NCBI GenBank assembly: GCA_020137815.1
Contig: CM035362.1
Span: 5,943,715 to 6,007,714 of the forward strand
Length of the DNA stretch: 64,000 nucleotides
Source: Hormiphora californensis
Lineage: Eukaryota; Ctenophora; Tentaculata; Cydippida; Pleurobrachiidae
Direction: 5' to 3'
Shown here: positions 1-15,700 of the stretch, piece by piece
How the letters are laid out: each line of letters starts with the position of its first letter
Numbering within the stretch: the first letter of the stretch is position 1
Made by a program: the position numbers and the translations under genes
The notes under the pieces: generated by a model
Databases searched by the model: none
Seen by the model: only the letters and a program-made list of their open reading frames with translations
Told to the model about the DNA's origin: nothing

Positions 1-626
1 GTGATTGATACATATGTGGCCAATTAGAAATTGATATGAAACCAAATGGACATAAGCTTTATTTAGGTTGGATAACTAAGCAAATTGGAACACTAAAACA
101 CTTTTAACGTTATGATTCGTTTCGTTTAATATTTAAGACTCGTCAGCTTTTTTTTGTAGTTTTGAAAACTTCAGCGCATTCCCAAAAGTGTCTTGAAGTT
201 AATGGACCAGAAGGAACTTTATAACGTATCAAACTATCAAGGTTACTTACTTACTCAATAATTCAACATCTAAACAATTCTCGCACTTATCCAAATGAAT
301 ATCAAGCCTTAACAATTCCTTTAAATACTAATAAACTATCTATAGCTATAATCTTCCTCAAATACAATGGCCCTATATTCCTAACAAGGAATCCCGTTAG
401 CAAGTGCAGGCAAAGCTGTCGAAATACAATCAATAATCCTTTTTGTATGGACATATTAGAGCTGGTATATATCGACTATTGATAGCTGGTATATATCGAC
501 TTCAAGAATATATTGTGACACTAAAAGATCAAAATATGTTCCTTTTAGGGCTGCAAATTGCTGTTGTCCGCAGAATTCAGAATTGACCTATCAATAAATA
601 TCTAAAGGAACACACGCCATCGCCAG
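1..626. other. Intergenic or intronic, no gene seen
   Basis: AT-rich sequence without a convincing coding frame. A short direct repeat (GCTGGTATATATCGAC) occurs twice near 461-500. If the exon proposed at 627-804 is real, this stretch would be its upstream intron. Confidence 0.4.
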
Positions 627-804
627 GAAAGGAAGTACAAAGAGCGTGAGAAGTAAACAACCAATCAGAGCTCGTTATTTAGGTCACGTGACTGGTTATC
701 AGCCAATCAGGGACCAGTATTTCCTGGTTCGGTCGGTTCCTGAAAGGAAGTACAAAGAGCGTGAGAAGCAAGGAAAATATTGCTTCTTCCCGTTACCTAT
801 GTAA
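627..804 (+). other. Possible 3'-terminal coding exon split by a MITE
   Basis: A charged stretch reading ERKYKEREKQGKYCFFPLPM then TAA ends at 804. Its first 26 bases (743-768) are an exact copy of 628-653, and a left-truncated MITE copy (654-742) lies between. The upstream copy follows CCAG, so it has a plausible acceptor; the downstream copy follows CCTG and has none. From 628 one frame stays open through the MITE to the stop at 804. In the frame of the downstream copy, the upstream copy hits TAA at the first MITE codon. The pattern matches three copies on confirmed exons in this window, which is the main reason to suspect an exon. No homology is recognised. Confidence 0.25.
654..742 (-). 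mobile_element. CAGGAACC-family MITE, left-truncated copy
   Basis: Begins at TAAACAACCAATCAG and ends with the intact terminus CGGTCGGTTCCTG. It is flanked by a 26-bp direct repeat (628-653 and 743-768), far longer than the 8-bp duplication of full-length copies. Orientation is given relative to the copy at 24887. Confidence 0.8.
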
Positions 805-916
805 AAGCCCCCCCCCCCTCCTCCTGGGTCCCTATAATTTATATCTCAAAGAAATTGGTGACATGTGCCCCAAGTGTGTCCGTATAAATGCAACAGCAAT
901 ATGATTACATACAATA

Positions 917-1038
917 CAGTTGGACCCCGATTTACCAGGATACTAGGAAAGGGATTGGGAGTTTGCCCGGTAAATCGGGGTTAAAAACCTAATGTCCTAT
1001 ATATCGGGGGAATGTACCGGTGAATTGGGGCCCAACTG
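917..1038. mobile_element. Short element with CAGTTGGACCCCGATTTA termini
   Basis: Begins CAGTTGGACCCCGATTTACC and ends GGGGCCCAACTG, an imperfect terminal inverted repeat. TA precedes the left end. The same ends recur at 6891, 7694, 8767, 10134, 12780, 25513, 44492 and 46140. TA duplication and CAGT.GGACCCCGAT termini resemble non-autonomous pogo/Tigger-like elements; that class is an inference. Confidence 0.55.
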
Positions 1039-1308
1039 GTGCAACTGCAGTATTAGGCTTTGCATATATTAGGCTCGGGCCTCGTGGGGTATTATATGGT
1101 ATATGTAGTAAACGGCATATAATTGTGTCTATATTTAGGTCACAAATTAATGCATAAAATTTACGAAAGATATTCGGTAATGATTGTGGAAACTATATTT
1201 GCCCTCCCCACGTCTTTGTTCTAAAAGTTACGGTCTTTTAAAGCAAGTATTGCTAATTTTAAAGGCACAAAACGGAAACCGTGTTGTTATTTGTTGCCAT
1301 GCTACGCA

Positions 1309-1401
1309 GTCTGTCTGTTTAAGCACTTAAAGCGCTTACGCTCGCCCTTCGGGCTCGCGTAAGCTCACACCGGGCCTTCGGTGTTGACAGACAAGGAACA
1401 T
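1309..1401. repeat. Compound hairpin repeat
   Basis: Contains several short inverted repeats, such as CGCTTACGCTCGC..GCGTAAG and CACCGGGCCTTCGGTG, bounded by GTCTGTCTG and TTGACAGAC. Probably a small MITE. No coding potential. Confidence 0.4.
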
Positions 1402-2515
1402 GTCAAGTTATTTGCCTTACTCGGGTTAGAACATAAAAAGTTGTTATATACTTAGTTCAACTAATATAGAGTTCGAAAGAACTGAAAACTGTTCTACAGA
1501 ACGATCTGTAGATCTAAGAACTAAGAAGCTAAGATTTTTAGTAAGTTACTAAGAAGCTAATTTGTCGCGTCATTTGAGAGTTAAGTGGTTTAAAATCCTG
1601 TCATTTAACCCCCCCATTTTACTTTGGAGACGAGACTATAATATTCTGCAATGAACCTCAAAAAACGACATTACGTTCAAGAAATGCACTCATATTGAAC
1701 TGAATTTTGGAACCAAAAGACTCGACGATCACTATCAGGGGACATAATACGGGGGACTACGAGGGGGAAATGGACATGTCAGGCAATGATCTGGTATCGG
1801 CTCTTTCAAACAAGACCCGGCCCACGCGGCCCTTCCATTGGAAAATTCATGGGAATTGTCGGGTGCAAACACAGAGGGTTGCGGGAAGTGCCAAGTAAAG
1901 GCATCCACATGATGCATATGATGAGACAGAGCTGCGATGGAATTAAACCCTATGCGCGATTCCTATAATATATGCAGTGCCTGCACTAATCACACTTGCC
2001 ACATGTGTAATTGTATAGGATCATGATTCATGACTGTATAGTATATCCACACTACTGATATAGCAATACGATTCGGATCATTAAGGGGCCATGACGTTAT
2101 ACTGCATCAGGCTAGCAACGCAATGGCCCATATTCTCATGCGCTCGGTGAAGCGATGAGAGAGAGCTGTTAATATATACGTCAGCCGCACAGCGATGAGT
2201 GGTATAAACAGCCCTACTGTATTGTGTCAACACAACATCAATTTAGGCCGTTAATATATGTTAATATACCTTGCAACATGTTGCAAGGTCAACTGCTCTT
2301 CGCGAAGCTTCGTGTTAAAATGGATATATTCATGACAATCTATATTCTGCAGTATAATAGTTAGCCGCGGATCTGCAAAGTCAAATTAATTCAGAAAATC
2401 GTTTAACTTAAATCGTTCCCAATTACTTGTTCCATATATATATGTAGATCCAACACAAATGCACACAATTATGCTAACAACTTACAGATAGGTATTCTAT
2501 TGTCTCATATAAGAC

Positions 2516-2592
2516 CCTCCTCTTCGCACCGGGCCGAAGGCCTGGTGCGGCTACGTGAGGCCGCGTAGCGGCCTCACGTAGCGAGGTTGCGC
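2516..2592. repeat. Two adjacent GC-rich hairpins
   Basis: GCACCGGGCC..GGCCTGGTGC is followed by a near-perfect palindrome CTACGTGAGGCCG..CGGCCTCACGTAG. It is GC-rich in otherwise AT-rich surroundings and lies in a gene-free stretch (805-9823) made up of repeats and unassigned sequence. Confidence 0.5.
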
Positions 2593-3117
2593 GATGTACA
2601 GTCAGTGTATGACAAGTATTCTAGGATCAATTGAGAATTGCTATATGATGATGTTATCCAATAAGTTCAATAATTCAACAATTCCATGATGATAATTATT
2701 ATAATAATTATATAATATAACACCATGCTATGAATGTAGCACCGTGCTTGGTGACATGGAGACATGTTAGAACTGAGAGATCGATCTCACACAAATTACT
2801 CGCAAAGCATTAATAGGTGGCAATGGTACCAAGCCAAGGGCAAAAAATGCCATCTCTCTACTAAAATACTAAATCTAAATAGCAGAATAGACACACGCAC
2901 ACAACACCTGCGGGAGAGAGTGTGTATGAGAGTATGTGTAAAGCAATCAATTCGAAGTCAGAGCCCCCTCCCATACAGAGCTGTGTTTTCAATAGCAGTA
3001 CGTTACGAGTTATGACAGCTATATTGGATACGAGATGAAGGGGTGAGAAAATGGAGTAAACCTACCACCAACTACCTTAGTAGCTTCGAGGTAGTTGGAT
3101 AGTTAACATCACATCGC

Positions 3118-3156
3118 GTGATCAGAGAGGGGGGAGAGAGAGGGGGAGAGAGAGAG

Positions 3157-3196
<40 letters not shown>

Positions 3197-3202
3197 AGAG
3201 AG

Positions 3203-3272
<70 letters not shown>

Positions 3273-3276
3273 AAAG
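3118..3276. repeat. (GA)n microsatellite
   Basis: Nearly pure GA dinucleotide repeat with a few GGGG interruptions. Open frames across it (poly-RE, poly-LS) are artefacts of the repeat. Confidence 0.95.
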
Positions 3277-3742
3277 CTAGTTGTCACTTGTCAGACAACA
3301 CGGTAGCGCATCAACCTGTTGATTAGTATAATAAGCTAGGTAACTAGTAATTTAAACTATTGAATGATCAGTGGGTGCTGCTGCTGCAATATAGTTCAGC
3401 TAGAATGGAGGTTATTAATATAATAACCTTCATAATAATATTATTGGTTCACCGACCACATAGGGTACTCACTACTGCAATCAAACTAGGCGACAATATA
3501 ATTGGCTAAACAGCAGCATGATCTAGTCAAATGTTTCCCTCTTAACCTCTATATAATAGATCTCCCTTTCTTTCTCACCCACTCTTTTTCTCTCTCTTTT
3601 CCTCAATCCTCTCCCTACCTCTATCTCACTCACTATATCGACAGTCCTTCTCTCACCTTTCTTGCTCGAATGTTGACCGTTCGGCATTCAATGTCTTTTT
3701 ATTCCTCTCACATGGTAATGAAATAGCATTGTGGTTAAGAAA

Positions 3743-3782
3743 GAGAGCGAGAGAGAGAGAGAGAGAGGGGGAGGGGGAGAGA

Positions 3783-3817
<35 letters not shown>

Positions 3818-3852
3818 GGGGAGGGGGAGAGAGAGAGATAGAGAGAGAGAGG
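3743..3852. repeat. (GA)n microsatellite with duplicated GGGGAGGGGG blocks
   Basis: GA repeat carrying two G-rich interruptions about 50 bases apart, suggesting internal duplication. No gene. Confidence 0.95.
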
Positions 3853-4130
3853 GTGCAGAAGGCAATCAAAAACCACGTCTTGTCACTACTCGGTAGAGTA
3901 AGCATTTGATGTGAGAGAAGCGACATTGCTTTGAGGGAGAGCTTGACATGGCAGCCGGAGAGAGAGGTGAAGATACGTACAATGTACGTCGTACATAGAT
4001 CAAAGATATTAAATTTGTAAGGGATAGGAAGAATAGATACATCAATTAATGATAAAGCATCTGGATGAAAATACAAGTTTTGAGGTCCTGTGTCAGTGTA
4101 TCACAACCTATTGGTCTACAATACTATTAG

Positions 4131-4400
4131 GCAGCGGATTACGGGGGCCAAAAGAAATGCCCGAACTAATAAATCGCCCGAAAGATCTATTCAGATTTGC
4201 ATATTATGCGCATTTCTGTGTGGTGAAAATGTGGTAATTAGTGGTAATTAGTGGAAGCTCTTACGGTTTTGAGCCGCTCACGCTCAAATCCTGCGCTCTG
4301 ATTAGCTGAAATTTCGTGCGCTCAAAATTTCAGCCAATCACATTTTTCGGACGATCTATTCTGGCTTTCGAAAGCTTTCGAGTCCCCGTAATCCCCCGTG
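4131..4400. mobile_element. Probable MITE with GCGGATTACGGGGG ends
   Basis: GCGGATTACGGGGGCC near the left end is mirrored by TCCCCGTAATCCCCC near 4380-4397. The interior has inverted pairs such as GAGCCGCTCACGCTC and TGAAATTT..AAATTTCA. Short terminal inverted repeats and no coding frame suggest a MITE. Confidence 0.45.
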
Positions 4401-5329
4401 TAATAATGGCGCAAGATACAAAGTTGATGAATGCGGTAGATCCATTAAATTCCATTTCCATATGATCAACGATGCTGGAAATTCAAATTTAGTCCATTGT
4501 TTTACTGAATTTAAACATGCAAATGTCAAATGAGATACAATTGGATCAAATGAAAACATTCAGTTCTGTACAGAGTTTCTCTCAGTTTCTCTCTCAATTT
4601 CTGTACATATTCAAACAAAAGGAGGTGTTATACTAATTATGTGGAGATGGAGAATGTCAAACAGAGCTTCCACAATTTACCCGGCTCTTCTTTTTTCTCG
4701 CGACTCTCCTCATTCGGGCCCCCGTTATTCCTTAAGTGTCACCGAAAATCACGCGGAAGAAAGAAAGAAAGGAAGAAAGTAAAAAAGAAAGACAGGTCAA
4801 AGTAGGGGTCCGCACTTTTTTTTTTTCTTTTTTTTTTATGTCTTCATCGTTCCTAATAGGAATCCTATATCTGTCACCCCCCACCACATCATGTGAACCC
4901 TGCCAGGCAATTGCTGACCCTATTTGCTTCAATCACGAAGGCAGGTCAGGCGGGCTAAGTCTGACAGCGTCTATATAACATACATGTGAGGTGGAGTTTG
5001 ACAGATATCATCTCTGCAGCCATTTAATTGACCTCGGACTTCCGTATACTGCGAACACCCAATCTCGGGTGCTCTATGCAATTCTGTTGCCCAATCACTG
5101 ACAGTAAAGCTTGCAGTATGTAGTCAATTAAACTTCTTGGCGTAGCATATGACGACACCCTAGAGACTAGTTGAAAAGCAGGGTGTGGAAGCGGGGTCAA
5201 ATGTTCATGAGCAAGCATGTATATGTTCGTGTGTGAGACGGGAGTGAACGCCGTGTGCTGATCGTGCAATTTGATAGTGTTCGTGAAAAATGGTTAAGCT
5301 CACGTGTAACCTATATCTCGATAAAGGAA

Positions 5330-5790
5330 GAGAGAGATCTCTAGCGAGAGAGCGAGATAGAGAGAGAGCAAAGAGCATCTAGGTGGGGGTTAGAAGATAG
5401 CGAAAGTTATAAATTCTCCATATACATTATACCCCGATGCATATAAAGAACTAAGCCCGGCGCGGCTGGCTCCTATCGACAACTGTCCATAGCGAGAGAG
5501 ATTTATGATAACTCGGAGAGCGCTCGAGCTACGCGATAGATATAGAAATATCGCCTATAGACTAGCTATGCTCCCTCTCTCTGCTCTCTCTCGCCTCGCG
5601 ACACTAGCAGCTTCTCTCTCTCTCTCTCTCTCTTCTCTCTGATCGACTACTCCTCTCGTCTCTCGCTCTCTCTAGCTCAGCTGCTTCTCGCTCTCTCACC
5701 TCTCTCTCGCTCTCTCCCTCCACTCTTCTCGATCTCTTTTTTTTCTTACCTCCTTCTCTGCACTCCCGACCGGCTCCACTTTTTTCGGGC
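5330..5790. repeat. AG/CT-rich low-complexity region
   Basis: Alternating AGAG and CTCT tracts, degenerate compared with the pure microsatellites elsewhere. Polar frames over it (RERE, ERER) are composition artefacts. Confidence 0.7.
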
Positions 5791-6316
5791 CAAGCACCCA
5801 TCTACCATCTTCCATCTATACCAATACCTCGCCCCAGTCTGGAAATACTGCACCTAACCAAACACGCCACCACCACTCTGCCCTCAGCCAAGTGGGAACC
5901 TCCCCCCCCCCGTCCCCCTTCCATCCTCCCCTTCTCACACTTTGGGTTCGGTACAACGCTCTCTCCAGGGTAAATGGTGACCGGAAGAAAAGGCCGGGTA
6001 GGTGGCGTGGATGAGTGGCTTGTGATGTACGCATTAAGCTGCGGTAAGGTGCTGGCTGAGTTGACTTGCGTGTTGTGCCAAACTTTGTGTAGATGGTCCG
6101 CACTTTAGATATGCCCATTCCACTTTGTGTACTGGCTTATAGAGATTTTTGCGCTGATTAAGAAGACGTCATTCATTTTTCTCTACGACAATGATAAATG
6201 CCTGTTCTGACGTCCTGAATGATTGGGGTCTACACAAATGCTGACAATTCCCCCAAGCGCGTTTTGGTCCGCTCTCTCCCCGCTCCAGGGTCACGTGATA
6301 CGACTGCAAGATGTAT

Positions 6317-6735
6317 AGCAGCCCCCATCAGAATGTCGCTCGGCAATTTCCGCATTGGCTCGGTGATTGGTTCGGTAACAACAGGTGGTTTGCCGAACCA
6401 GTGGTTCGGAGAGTCAAGGAGGTCGCCGAAAACTTACCGCACAAGGCCGCATGGCTCGGCAAACCACCTGTTGTTACCGAACCAATCACCGAGCCAATGC
6501 GGAAATTGCCGAGCGACATTTTGGGGGGCCCCCATCAGATTGTCGCTCGGCAATTTCCGCATTGGCTCGGTGATTGGTTCGGTAACAACAGGTGGTTTGC
6601 CGAGCCATGCGGCCTTGTGCGGTAAGTTTTCGGCGACCTCCTTGACTCTCCGAACCACTGGTTCGGCAAACCACCTGTTGTTACCGAACCAATCACCGAG
6701 CCAATGCGGAAATTGCCGAGCGACATTCTGATGGG
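6317..6735. mobile_element. Nested four-arm palindrome: two inverted copies of one foldback
   Basis: A ~195-bp foldback unit with ends AATGTCGCTCGGCAATTTCC runs from about 6332 to 6522. A second copy follows head-to-head at about 6539-6727, around GGGGGGCCCCC. Each unit is itself an inverted repeat (GGTTCGGTAACAACAGG and its complement), so the same arm appears four times in alternating orientation. CCCCCATCAGA and TCTGATGGGGG bound the whole. Long frames here arise because both strands of the arm are open. Confidence 0.8.
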
Positions 6736-6890
6736 GGAGTGTGGGGCTGCTCAATAAGCGACTTACACACGTCCATGTCACCCAACACGGCGATAGACGA
6801 CATCCCCTCCTTTGATCTGTAGGTATAGACAGGGACTCGGTGAATCAAGCGATATTCCGAGATATTTTATTCAATTCATAATTCCAAATA

Positions 6891-8496
6891 CAGTCGGACC
6901 CCGATTTACCAGGCCCCGATTTACCGGAACCCCGATTTACCGGGAGGATTTCTTTCCCCCGATTTTTTTTGGAAAATTTTCGAAGTTTTACCGGTTGGTA
7001 AACTTGCATTAAAATTCGCTAGGTCTAATAGGGATCACGTATCGGTTCGTTTCGAACCGTCTAATTAGCGGCAGGACACGTGATAAGATGCACCGATTCA
7101 AAACACGATTCGAACGTGGCTGGTATGCCTTAGAAAAATTTCATAAATTTTTTTGCAAAATTTTACAGAATCATTGTCAATGCTTTGATCGATGCTCCCC
7201 ATAAATTTTCCGAGAAAAAGTTATTTTGAAATTTTGATACTTCCTCACCCCGCTTAGGGTGCCCAGATTCGGCATGGTATCACGTATCGGTTCGTTTCGA
7301 ACTGTCTAATTAGCGGCAGGACGCCAGGACACGTGATAAGATGCACCGATTCGAAACACGATTCGAACGTGGCTGCAGTATACTTTAGAAAAATTTCATA
7401 ACTTTTTTTGCAAAATTTTACAGAATCATTGTCAATGCTTTGATCGATGCTCCCCGTAAATTTTCAGAGAAAAAGTTATTTTGAAACTTTGATACTTCCT
7501 CACCCCGCTTAGGGTGACCAGATTCGGCATGGTATCACGTATCGGTTCGTTTTGAACCGTCTAATTAGCGGCAGGACATGCGATAAGATGCACCGATTCA
7601 AAACACGATTCGGACTCGGTAAAAAAATTTTTTAAATTTTCTATTTCTAATGACAGAAGCAATGATCATATTGTCATCAATAAATGTATACTACAGTCGG
7701 ACCCCGATTTACCAGGCCCCGATTTACCGGAACCCCGATTTACCGGGAGGATTTCTTTCCCCCGATTTTTTTTGGAAAATTTTCGAAGTTTTACCGGTTG
7801 GTAAACTTGCATTAAAATTCGCTAGGTCTAATAGGGATCACGTATCGGTTCGTTTCGAACCGTCTAATTAGCGGCAGGACACGTGATAAGATGCACCGAT
7901 TCGAAACACGATTCGAACGTGGCTGGTATGCCTTAGAAAAATTTCATAAATTTTTTTGCAAAATTTTACAGAATCATTGTCAATGCTTTGATCGATGCTC
8001 CCCATAAATTTTCCGAGAAAAAGTTATTTTGAAATTTTGATACTTCCTCACCCCGCTTAGGGTGCCCAGATTCGGCATGGTATCACGTATCGGTTCGTTT
8101 CGAACTGTCTAATTAGCGGCAGGACGCCAGGACACGTGATAAGATGCACCGATTCGAAACACGATTCGAACGTGGCTGCAGTATACTTTAGAAAAATTTC
8201 ATAACTTTTTTTGCAAAATTTTACAGAATCATTGTCAATGCTTTGATCGATGCTCCCCGTAAATTTTCAGAGAAAAAGTTATTTTGAAACTTTGATACTT
8301 CCTCACCCCGCTTAGGGTGACCAGATTCGGCATGGTATCACGTATCGGTTCGTTTTGAACCGTCTAATTAGCGGCAGGACATGCGATAAGATGCACCGAT
8401 TCAAAACACGATTCGGACTCGGTAAAAAAATTTTTTAAATTTTCTATTTCTAATGACAGAAGCAATGATCATATTGTCATCAATAAATGTATACTA
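6891..8496. repeat. 803-bp tandem duplication
   Basis: 6891-7693 and 7694-8496 are almost identical. Each copy begins CAGTCGGACCCCGATTTACC and ends CAATAAATGTATACTA. Inside each is a ~250-bp subrepeat starting ATCACGTATCGGTTCGTTT (three starts per copy). Inverted, diverged copies of the subrepeat recur at about 11860-12170. There is no gene; a 73-codon frame at the start of the second copy reads through element termini. Confidence 0.9.
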
Positions 8497-8682
8497 TACA
8501 GTTGGTCACATTGATACCTGAGTGAGATCGAGGTCGCGCGGCGACCGAGATCGATCTCACATACATATTATTCGCGGAGCGAGAATAGGATGCGATGGAT
8601 CCAAACTATACAGTTAGAGGTGTCTTGGTATAGAATTTTGGACAAAAGTAGGATTTATGGGTAGGGTTTATGGGTCAAATAT

Positions 8683-8767
8683 GCTCTACCCCGATATACC
8701 GGGCACCCCGATTTACCGGGCAAAATGGCTTCCCCCGAGGATCCCGGTAAATCGGGGTCCGACTGTA
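8683..8767. mobile_element. CCCCGATTTA-type element end
   Basis: CCCCGATATACCGGGCACCCC followed by CCCGGTAAATCGGGGTCCGACTGTA, the right terminus of the pogo-like family. Nearby 8505-8560 holds an inverted repeat, GAGATCGAGGTCGC..GCGACCGAGATCGATCTC. Confidence 0.5.
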
Positions 8768-8839
8768 CACGAAACTCTAAAACTCTAAAGAATGGTATAC
8801 AAGCTGTGATCAATGTTTTTATACCAATATTGATATTAA

Positions 8840-9823
8840 TCAAATATCTCTGGGATCAATCGGCAATCCATGTATAAAACCCAATGACTTCTGATTCTAG
8901 TTAAGAATTAAGACTATGTCAGCCGAAACCAGCTCTTTCAATTGAACTCAAATCCAGTTTCATAATTCTATCCCAGCTAGCTATACCATATGAATGCTTC
9001 TGCATAACAATCTTGTTAATTTTTTTGCAATAAATCTCACCTTGGATTGTACAACTTTCAAAGAGCCAACACGAAGAGCTCTGTTTTGATCAAAATGCTG
9101 AAACAAATGGATGGGGGTTAGAATTCCATTTAATGGGCTTCGGGTTTTAGTATTGTGCTCAGGCATTGGGACCCTGGGATGTAGTTTACACCCACCGATG
9201 CAGTACACTAATTAGATGCTGGCCAGAAGATGACATAAACAAAGTTTAGGGACCAATGTCAGATTGATCCCAAAACCCGGTTTTTCTCAAGATCTGTACA
9301 GCCCCGGCAAAATGTACTGCATTGGTGAATGCCCTCACTCATCACAATACATTGTTTCGAGATCATTGGAAAATTGACAACAAGTCAGCAATATTTAAAT
9401 CATCGTGATACTCACTGCATACCCACCTATTGGAGGTGTGTGGGAACTGTTCAGGATTTCCCATTTTTGATGTTACCATGTGTGTAACATGTGTGTAACA
9501 TGTGTGTAAGCAGTTGTAACATGTGTATAACATGTAACATTGATATCTAAGTTATTTAGTTAATGAAATAAATTTCTTACTAACCTCAACCCATAATTCC
9601 CTCAGCAGGTTAATCAATCATTCAGTCATTCATTCATTCAATCAATCAATCGGGGATACAGGGTGGTGCGTCGAGCTGCTAATAACACGTTAAGACGGTT
9701 ATTAGGTCTTTTGTGCAGCCGACCCTTTCACCGTGTTCGGTTTAAATATTATTTACAAAAAATTGTGGGTAATTCCCATGTGCTGGTCATGTAAAAACAT
9801 AATTTCAAACACAATCTACTTAC
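8840..9823. other. No confident gene; weak exon candidate at 9042-9098 (minus)
   Basis: A 57-base minus-strand stretch has a good acceptor (TTTGTTTCAG) and donor (GTGAGA) and one open frame starting HFDQNRALRVG. Its phase does not fit the sushi exon upstream (9824-9994): directly joined it gives an immediate stop. It could be a later exon with another exon between, or chance. A TGTGTGTAACA minisatellite occupies 9480-9536. Confidence 0.3.
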
Positions 9824-13433
<3,610 letters not shown>

Positions 13434-14046
13434 ACCTATCATTCAAAGGCCGGTAAGTAGTTTATAGTAATTACTTATCCGTTAACAGATTATCAACTAA
13501 TTATCAATTCTAACAACATGCTTCAACATCAATTACCAAATTAACAACTAACTAAATAACCGGGTGAAGGTATTGATATTCATCGATGTAAGAGCAGGAT
13601 ATAGGGTTATATACATTAATCTATACATATATGTGTAAAGAAAAACTATTAGGCAACGATTATTTGGTATTGAACAAAAATCTAAAATGCGAGAAAGCTC
13701 AGCAGGAAGGAATTAAAGTTGCCCCTCATTCTCTCAACAATAAAAACTTTGTGCTACGTTTTCCGGGAGAACAAGGCCAACGAGTGGAAAGCTTCGAAGA
13801 AATCGGAATTTATACCATGCCATTCATCTCACACAACAATTCTCTCTCAGCGATAAAGTCACGTGGATATTCCTATTCTTCTATAATATAATATTAGCCC
13901 AATTTTCTCCGCCTAATATCTCTCTATAACTAATGCAACAAATGACTGATAAGAATTCTCCCCAAAGAATCAGGTAATTAAATTTGTGTCTTACTAATCT
14001 CAACCATCATAAGATCATCAAATACCTAACTTTGACTCAGTCACCC
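13434..14046. other. Upstream region of the sushi gene
   Basis: Gene-free AT-rich sequence that should include the minus-strand promoter of the sushi gene. No TATA box stands out. An 86-codon plus-strand frame at 13631-13891 has no recognisable domain and probably arises by chance. Confidence 0.4.
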
Positions 14047-14081
14047 CTGTGTGGCGCCGCGACCCCACCTGCAAGCGCACT

Positions 14082-15350
14082 GGGGGTCTTTTCTGAACTT
14101 TCTTCTTAGGAAGATTCTTAACTTTCTTCTTTATAAGAAGGTTTTGCTAAGAACGTTTCCGAACATACAGATGGGAGAAATATACAATCTTCTTAGCGAT
14201 TTTGTTGTTTCTGAACCTATACTTAGGAAGAAAACTCACGCTCCAAATTGGTGTCATGTGACAGTACACAACCAATGGGGTACTAAGATTCGAATGGCGA
14301 TAACCAATAGCAATCGAGCAAACATGGGGTTTAAATTGAGGTGTGAATTAGCTGGGGGTCTTTTCTGAACTTTCTTCTTAGGAAGATTCTTAACTTTCTT
14401 CTTTATAAGAAGGTTTCGCTAAGAACGTTTCCGAAAATACAGATGGGAGTAATATACAATCTTCTTAGCGATTTTGTTGTTTCTGAACCTATACTTAGGA
14501 AGAAAACTCACGCTCCAAATTGGTGTCATGTGACAGTACACAACCAATGGGGTACTAAGATTCGAATGGCGATAACCAATAGCAATCGAGCAAACATGGG
14601 GTTTAAATTGAGGTGTGAATTAGCTGGTACACACAATATTTTGGATCTATGTAGGGCGTGGGCCATGGCCTAATCATATGCATTATGCAATTGGATATGG
14701 TTCCGGTGTCAACTCGTTCCCACCCATTTCCAACAGTTGAAAAAAATCTAAAGGAGATGGAATTTTGCATTTATTGCATTTTTTGGATGATAGAGGTGTT
14801 ATAATTAGAGATATGATTTCTTCCTTTTCATTTGCATATATTTATCGTCCTATGATGCTTTAGAGTCACAGCAAGACCCATAATTTTCAATTTTTAAAAT
14901 TATTACAAAAAATACCGAATACCAACCGATTTAAATATAACTCTATTGGATATCGCGTCAACATAAAATGGTTGTATGTTCATGTATGCTTGAGCGAATT
15001 CATCATTTTTATGATATTAGCTCTAAATATGGCCCATATGTCTAACAGAGTAAGAATCTTCCTAAGTCGGCTTAAGTAAGGTCCGGAGCTGTCCTAACTT
15101 TTCTTGCTACTTAGGAAGAAAAAAAGAGAGCTAAGAACATTCTTAGGCCGCTAAGAAGAAAATTTCAAGGACTCACGCAGTTTTAATTCAATTATAGGGG
15201 ACTTAGGAAGATAATTTAGGAAAATTCTTAACGCTAAAAAAATCTTCCTAAGTGCCATGTTCGGAAACAACAATCTTCTTAACTCTCTAACTTTCTTCCT
15301 AAAACGGCCAAAAAGTTCCTAAGAATCTTCATAAACCTGTTCAGAAAAGA
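14082..15350. mobile_element. 1.27-kb element with GGGGGTCTTTTCTGAAC termini
   Basis: Starts GGGGGTCTTTTCTGAAC and ends GTTCAGAAAAGACCCCC. Subterminal motifs (CTTCTTAGGAAG, AAGATTCTTA) recur inverted at 15050-15330. The left part is a tandem duplication with a 272-bp unit (14082 and 14354). No transposase was recognised. It lies between two copies of a ~30-bp direct repeat that also bound the MITE core at 15357, so it seems to have inserted into that MITE. Confidence 0.7.
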
Positions 15351-15356
15351 CCCCCC

Positions 15357-15426
15357 TGGTCCCTGATTGGCTGTTAACCAGTCACGTGACCTAAATAACG
15401 AGTTCTGATTGGTTGTTTACTTGTGT
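15357..15426 (+). mobile_element. CAGGAACC-family MITE core
   Basis: Core from TGGTCCCTGATTGGC to GGTTGTTTACTTGTGTC, left end lost to the neighbouring insertion. GGCGCCGCGACCCCACCTGC with its continuation occurs on both sides (from 14053 and 15429), giving a ~30-bp direct repeat now separated by the 1.27-kb element and this core. Confidence 0.75.
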
Positions 15427-15459
15427 CTGGCGCCGCGACCCCACCTGCAAGCGCACTGT

Positions 15460-15700
15460 CGAGCTGAGAATCAAATGGGTAGGTACCGTTAAGACTCCTT
15501 TCCATGTCTTTGGTGAGCGTCCAGCTTTCGCACCCGTATAAGAGAACTGTTTCAACTGTTGCTACAAAGAGTCTAGCCTTGATCTTATCGCTGAGTTTCG
15601 AATTCCAAACAGTCCTAAGCCCGTGACACGCATCATCAGAACTCCAACCCCTCCAACCGATGCCCCTGCGCCATTGCGCCAGGCTGTAGATGTGATAAGA
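15460..15700 (-). mobile_element. Fragment of a LINE reverse transcriptase C-terminus
   Basis: Reads KARLFVATVETVLLYGCESW followed by TLTKDMERSLNG, a pattern common just after the polymerase domain in invertebrate non-LTR elements. It is a short, isolated piece abutting the RT element to the right; the junction near 15700 is chimeric. The ~30-bp direct repeat beside the MITE core lies within this LINE sequence. Confidence 0.65.

Noticed and set aside
6219-6781. Frames up to 170 codons on both strands
   Set aside because: They repeat the same peptides on both strands because the region is a nested palindrome; no start context or domain.
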